This document shows, piece after piece, positions 60,118-64,000 of a stretch of 64,000 nt of DNA; the first letter of the stretch is position 1; each line of letters begins with the position of its first letter. The translations under genes were made by a program, and so were the position numbers. The DNA lies in the NCBI RefSeq assembly GCF_046600735.1, contig NZ_JBJMAW010000005.1:1-64000 (forward strand), given 5' to 3'. The DNA is from Novilysobacter_A longmucuonensis. GTDB lineage: Bacteria > Pseudomonadota > Gammaproteobacteria > Xanthomonadales > Xanthomonadaceae. The notes under the pieces were generated by a model. It worked only from the letters and a program-made list of their open reading frames with translations. It did not search any database and was not told the DNA's origin.

Positions 60118-60881
60118 GCCTCATGATGCTGTACCTGCCGGCCTTGCTGCTGATCGCGTTGTTCCTGTTCAGTGCGATCAAGATACTGCGCGAGTACGAA
60201 CGCGGGGTGGTGTTCCAACTCGGCCGGTTCTGGAGGGTCAAGGGGCCGGGCCTGATCCTGCTGATCCCGATGGTGCAGCAGATGGTTCGGGTGGACCTGC
60301 GCACGATCGTCATGGATGTGCCGTCGCAGGATCTGATCTCGCGTGACAACGTCTCGGTCAAGGTCAACGCGGTGGTGTACTTCCGCGTGATCGACCCGAA
60401 GAACGCGATCATCAACGTCGAGCACTTCTACGAGGCGATCAGCCAGCTCGCCCAGACCACGCTGCGCTCGGTGCTGGGCCGGCACGACTTGGACGAGATG
60501 CTGGCCGACCGCGAGAAGCTCAACGACGACATCCGTGAAGTGCTCGACAGGCAGACCGATGCATGGGGTGTCAAGGTCGCCAACGTCGAGATCAAGCACG
60601 TCGACGTCAACGAGACCATGATCCGCGCGATCGCGCGCCAGGCCGAAGCCGAGCGCCAACGCCGAGCCAAGGTGATCCACGCCGAGGGCGAACAGCAGGC
60701 CGCCGAAAAGCTGGTCGCGGCCGCCAAGCTGCTCGGCGCCGATCCGCGCGCCATCCAGCTGCGCTACCTGCAGACGCTGACCGAGATTGCCGGCGAGCGC
60801 AGTTCGACGATTGTTTTCCCGCTGCCGATGGACCTGGTCGAGCCGATGCTGGCGCGGCTCAAGCAGGAGCGGCCCGGGTAG
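60114..60881 (+). CDS. Slipin (stomatin/SPFH) family protein
   Basis: Protein of 255 aa. One N-terminal TM helix (6-25), SPFH domain with REYERGVVFQLGRFW and VRVDLRTIVMDVPSQD, and a C-terminal helix rich in AEAERQRRAKVIHAEGEQQAAEKL. Slipins oligomerise in detergent-resistant membrane domains and are processed by or act with NfeD. Translationally coupled to the nfeD gene. Confidence 0.93.
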   Translation: MSLMMLYLPALLLIALFLFSAIKILREYERGVVFQLGRFWRVKGPGLILLIPMVQQMVRVDLRTIVMDVPSQDLISRDNVSVKVNAVVYFRVIDPKNAIINVEHFYEAISQLAQTTLRSVLGRHDLDEMLADREKLNDDIREVLDRQTDAWGVKVANVEIKHVDVNETMIRAIARQAEAERQRRAKVIHAEGEQQAAEKLVAAAKLLGADPRAIQLRYLQTLTEIAGERSSTIVFPLPMDLVEPMLARLKQERPG

Positions 60882-61110
60882 CGGCTCCCGGCACCGCCGG
60901 GATCGAGCAGGCAGACCGCCGGATCGGCCGGGCAGTCGCGGCTCGGGCGGGCCTTGCGGCAGTGCTGGCCGGTTTCCAGAAGACCCCGCGTTGTCCCGGA
61001 AGCCCACGTCCCCGGCGCTGCGCCTCGGCCGGGATCGATTCCGGGCAACGGGGCGCAACAACCGCCGGCCATCGCAAATGCGATGCCGGCCCATGCTAGG
61101 GGATTCAAAA

Positions 61111-61836
61111 ATGCAAACGTCAAAGCTGATAGCAGCAGTCGTGGTGCTGTGCGCGGGTGGCATGGTCGGTGTCGCCCATGCCCAGTCGGCCAAGGCCGCG
61201 GTGACGATCAAGCCGCTGATCGCGCTGTCTCAATCGGCCTACAGTGATGGAGCCACCGATGGCGATACCGGCTGGGTCGATGTGCTCCAAACCCAGATCA
61301 AGACCGCCAACCAGAAGGACCTGCTGTTCGATGTGTCGATGCAGTGCGGCATTGTCACCGACACCACGGTCAGGAGCTCGGGCGGCAGCAAGTCATCGTC
61401 GACTGCCCGCGCCAACATCGCGGTGCGGGTGGTGGTCGATGGCGAGCGCATGGCCGAGCCCACCGGCAGCATCGATGCCAACGGCGCCGCCGCCGAAGGC
61501 GTGGTGTTCTGCGACCGCGTGCAGACGCTGGCCGCCGAGTTCGCCGGCCTGAACTGCACCGCCGACCTGACCACCGGCGCGGTCGACTGCCTCGATGCCG
61601 AAGAGCTTCAGCTGATCCTGAAGACGCTCAACGCGCATGCCTTCAACTTCGCCATGACCGACCTGACCTCGGGCGTCCATGACATCGTCGTGCAGGCGCG
61701 GGCGCAGGCATCGGTGGACTTCGACGATGACGTCGCGGGCGGCTCGATGAGCGGCGCCGAAGCGTTCGCCGGCGCCGGCGCGCTGGTGGTCGAGGAGGTC
61801 CGGCTGGTCAAGGGCGCGGAGTTGATCGAGCTCTGA
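61111..61836 (+). CDS. Secreted protein of unknown function
   Basis: Protein of 241 aa from the ATG at 61111 with AGGGGA upstream. Signal peptide (1-25, VAHA-Q). The mature protein is predicted beta-rich, with cysteines that could form disulfides (SMQCGIV, VVFCDRV, GLNCTADL, VDCLDAEEL). I recognise no family. Monocistronic, with a terminator after it. The 230 bp before it show no other gene. Confidence 0.75.
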   Translation: MQTSKLIAAVVVLCAGGMVGVAHAQSAKAAVTIKPLIALSQSAYSDGATDGDTGWVDVLQTQIKTANQKDLLFDVSMQCGIVTDTTVRSSGGSKSSSTARANIAVRVVVDGERMAEPTGSIDANGAAAEGVVFCDRVQTLAAEFAGLNCTADLTTGAVDCLDAEELQLILKTLNAHAFNFAMTDLTSGVHDIVVQARAQASVDFDDDVAGGSMSGAEAFAGAGALVVEEVRLVKGAELIEL

Positions 61837-61889
61837 CAGCCGTAGCAGGGCAGCACCCTCGGGTGCATGGCCTGCAGTACTGGAAACCA

Positions 61890-61921
61890 TAGGCCGCAGC
61901 TGACCCCTGCGGCCTTTTTCG
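61890..61921 (+). terminator. Terminator after the secreted-protein gene
   Basis: The stem AGGCCGCAG / CTGCGGCCT with a CTGACCC loop is followed by TTTTTC. Confidence 0.88.
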
Positions 61922-62047
61922 TGGCTGCTGCGCACTGTGTCCGCAGTGGCGCTCGCCAGACCCCAGATCATCACTGGATCATGGGCACCGAATCCTGCCT
62001 CAGACGCTGCCGGCGCGTGGCGCAGCGCCTTAGTTGCGCAGGTTCGA

Positions 62048-63574
62048 TCAACCGCCGCCGCGCGGGCCGCGGCCACCGCGGGGCTTGCCCGAGGGTTTGC
62101 CGCCTGGCTTTCCCGCCGGCTTGCCGCCGGGGCGAGGCCCGGGTTTACCCGAGCCGGGGGGGCGGGGGGCGCGCGGCTTGTCGCCGTAGGGGTTGAAGCT
62201 GCCGGGATTGGCATGGTCGGAGGGGAAGCTCGGTGCGCCGGTGTGCTGACGCGCGCCGCGTTGTGCCTGGCCTTGCCCGCCGCCGGGACCGCGTTCGCTG
62301 CGGCCCCGCGAAGCCGCAGCGCCAGCGCCACCCGGTCGCCCGCCGGGCTTCTTGCCGTAGGGCTTCTTCGGGCCTCGGCCGTCGGCATTGCGGTGACCGC
62401 TCGGCCCGGTATCCACGCCCTCGGGCACGTACCAGGTGCGGAAGGCCGCCGGATTGCCCTCGGGCAGCGCGCGCGAGCCCTTGTCCTGGCGCTGCTTGAA
62501 CGGCTTGTGCGCCTGCTTGGCTGCGGTCTCGCCGCTGACGGTGAGACCACCGTGCCGGTTGGGAGCGCCGCGCCCGCGGCCGCGATCTTCGCGGACGTTG
62601 TCGAAGCGGCGCAGCTCGCGGCCTTCATCGGACGCGCTGTTGTGCCCGCTGACGTAGCCGGTGGTGCGATCGCCGGTGTTGGACAGGTTGATCGTCGATT
62701 TGGCGGCCTTGCGCTGGCCGATCACCGGCTGCAGCGTCAGCGCCGACGGCGCAGCGTCTTCCAGGCCGAGATCCAGGCGCAGCTTCTCGACCCTGTCGGT
62801 CGGCAGCTCCTGCGACTGGCCGCGCAACAGCTCGCGCGGCAGGTCGACCGCGCCGTAGCGGATGCGCTTGAGCCGACTGACCTGGCAACCCTGCGACTCC
62901 CACAGCCGGCGGACCTCGCGGTTGCGGCCTTCCTTGAGCAGCACGCGGAACCAGTCGTGTGAGTCGCTGCCGCCGATCTGCTCGATCTCGTCGAACTTCG
63001 CCTGACCGTCCTCCAGCGCGACGCCGCGGCGCAGCCGCTCGACCAGGTCCTCGGCGACCTTGTCCTGGCCTTCCGGTGCACGCACGCGGCAGACGTACTC
63101 ACGCTCGACCTCGAAGGACGGGTGCATCAGCGCGTTGGCCAGCTCACCGTCGGTGGTCAGCAGCAGCAGGCCGCTGGTGTTGATGTCGAGCCGGCCGATC
63201 GCGACCCAGCGCGCGCCCTTGAGTGCGGGCAGCGCCTCGAAGATGGTCGGCCGGCCCTCGGGGTCCTCGCGCGTGGTGACCTCGCCTTCGGGCTTGTTGT
63301 ACATCAGCACGCGGGCCGGTTCGGTCAGCGCGCTGGCGACGAACTGGCGGCCGTCGAGCTCGATGCGGTCGCCGCTGCCGATGCTCATGCCGGTCTGCGC
63401 GACCTCGCCGTTGACCTTGACCAGGCCATCGGCGATGCGCTGCTCGAGCGCGCGGCGCGAGCCGAGCCCGGCCTGTGCGAGCACTTTGTGCAGGCGTTCC
63501 TGTGAGCGCGGCGCATCGGGTGTCGCTTCGGTGCCGCGCTTCAGCGTGAGCTTGCGGCTTTTTTCTTCAGTCAT
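62048..63574 (-). CDS. rluB: 23S rRNA pseudouridine(2605) synthase RluB with long basic tail
   Basis: Protein of 508 aa. An S4 domain (about 25-75, RLHKVLAQAGLGSRRALEQ) is followed by the RsuA-type catalytic domain with GRLDINTSGLLLLTTDG (catalytic Asp) and KEGRNREVRRLWESQG. The catalytic part ends near 270; the remaining about 235 residues are Gly/Arg/Lys/Pro-rich and disordered, with GKPGGKPSGKP-like repeats at the end. Its ATG overlaps the scpB stop (ATGA). Confidence 0.92.
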   Translation of the reverse strand: MTEEKSRKLTLKRGTEATPDAPRSQERLHKVLAQAGLGSRRALEQRIADGLVKVNGEVAQTGMSIGSGDRIELDGRQFVASALTEPARVLMYNKPEGEVTTREDPEGRPTIFEALPALKGARWVAIGRLDINTSGLLLLTTDGELANALMHPSFEVEREYVCRVRAPEGQDKVAEDLVERLRRGVALEDGQAKFDEIEQIGGSDSHDWFRVLLKEGRNREVRRLWESQGCQVSRLKRIRYGAVDLPRELLRGQSQELPTDRVEKLRLDLGLEDAAPSALTLQPVIGQRKAAKSTINLSNTGDRTTGYVSGHNSASDEGRELRRFDNVREDRGRGRGAPNRHGGLTVSGETAAKQAHKPFKQRQDKGSRALPEGNPAAFRTWYVPEGVDTGPSGHRNADGRGPKKPYGKKPGGRPGGAGAAASRGRSERGPGGGQGQAQRGARQHTGAPSFPSDHANPGSFNPYGDKPRAPRPPGSGKPGPRPGGKPAGKPGGKPSGKPRGGRGPRGGG

Positions 63575-64000
63575 TGCTGTCGCTCCGACGAGGCCGGTTC
63601 GGCGTCGTCCTCTTCATTTGGATGGGTGTGGCCGGTGGGCCGGGTGTTCGTGGTGGTGTCCTGGTCGACCACGTCGGTCGTGATTTGGACCGCATCGGTC
63701 ATTGTTTCGATTGCGCTATCGGTCGTATCGACCACATCGGCCGCTGCTTCGACCACTTCGGCGCCGGGTTGGGGATCATCCGGATCTGCGTGGGTTGCAT
63801 CCGCCGCACCGGCCTGGTCGGTTGCGGCGTTGTTGTCATCGCCATTGGAATCCGCGCTTTCGGCATCGGCGCCACTGCCGATACCCCCGGCCGCGATCGC
63901 CTGGTCGCCGGCGGGCGCGCCGTCGAACTGGAACTGCGGCTCCAGCTCGCCCAGTTCCTTGAGCTCCGACAGCGGGGGCAGCTCGTCGAGCCGCTTCAGG
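63571..64000 (-). CDS. scpB: SMC-Scp complex subunit ScpB, C-terminal part (cut by window edge)
   Basis: The frame enters at 64000 with LKRLDELPPLSELKELGELE, the conserved end of the ScpB winged-helix domain (after the GTTRAFL region outside the window). It is followed by an unusually long acidic tail of about 120 residues rich in Asp, Ala, Thr and Glu, ending SSERQQ. ScpB works with ScpA and SMC in chromosome condensation and segregation. Overlaps rluB, as in many proteobacteria. Confidence 0.88.
   Translation of the reverse strand, partial: LKRLDELPPLSELKELGELEPQFQFDGAPAGDQAIAAGGIGSGADAESADSNGDDNNAATDQAGAADATHADPDDPQPGAEVVEAAADVVDTTDSAIETMTDAVQITTDVVDQDTTTNTRPTGHTHPNEEDDAEPASSERQQ

Overview
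The window is high-GC chromosomal DNA from a gammaproteobacterium, almost certainly a Xanthomonadaceae member of the Lysobacter/Luteimonas/Xanthomonas kind. The evidence is the protein sequences (CcmA-I, MetX-family acyltransferase, class III PHA synthase, class I fumarase, GntP permease, RluB/ScpB), many GTAG-headed REP palindromes, and a chromosomal integron cassette array at the left edge. There are no rRNA genes, prophage or CRISPR; one tRNA gene, tRNA-Leu(CAA), is present.

Region 1 (1-4402) is an integron cassette array with clearly lower GC. All cassette genes lie on the minus strand. Five complete attC sites (four of them 117 bp and nearly identical) and one truncated attC separate six cassettes: a GIY-YIG/DUF4357 nuclease, an ApeA-like HEPN protein, a two-TM protein, a YCII protein, a four-TM protein and a second HEPN-motif protein. 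No integrase gene lies at the promoter-proximal end (right), so within the window this looks like an integrase-less cluster. The start of an IS3-family transposase abuts the left, broken attC.

Region 2 (4.7-24.5 kb) is core and housekeeping: M3 oligopeptidase, glutathione peroxidase, ferredoxin-NADP reductase, a UbiB-like kinase, DUF488, BON and DUF4142 envelope proteins, class I fumarase, patatin, cardiolipin synthase, cold-shock protein, two glycine-zipper proteins, a C-terminal CXXCH protein, TcdA, TatD and PssA. Between tcdA and tatD sits a five-unit tandem REP array.

Region 3 (24.7-33 kb) holds phaE-phaC (class III PHA synthase, with a histone H1-like tail on PhaE), PspC, an NRDE protein, tRNA-Leu, cysteine dioxygenase, a PQQ-type beta-propeller and a MetX-family acyltransferase. 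Region 4 (33-40.4 kb) is a complete cytochrome c maturation operon, ccmABCDEFGHI, interrupted between genes by repeat elements. Region 5 (40.5-43.3 kb) pairs a methionine/glutamine-type aminotransferase with an omega-amidase.

Region 6 (43.4-58.4 kb) contains a propeller-GGDEF signalling protein, a GntP permease, a TonB-dependent receptor, a CrbS/MxtR-like SSS-histidine kinase with a facing LuxR-type regulator, 3-hydroxybutyrate dehydrogenase and a lipoprotein 3-hydroxybutyrate-oligomer hydrolase. I infer that part of this stretch is a sense-import-oxidise pathway for 3-hydroxybutyrate or its oligomers, complementing the PHA synthase genes of region 3. A 318-319 bp tandem duplication of the kinase 3' end and short tandem repeats before the regulator start codon are unusual. 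Region 7 (58.6-64 kb) has an NfeD/slipin pair, a secreted protein of unknown function, rluB and the 3' part of scpB.
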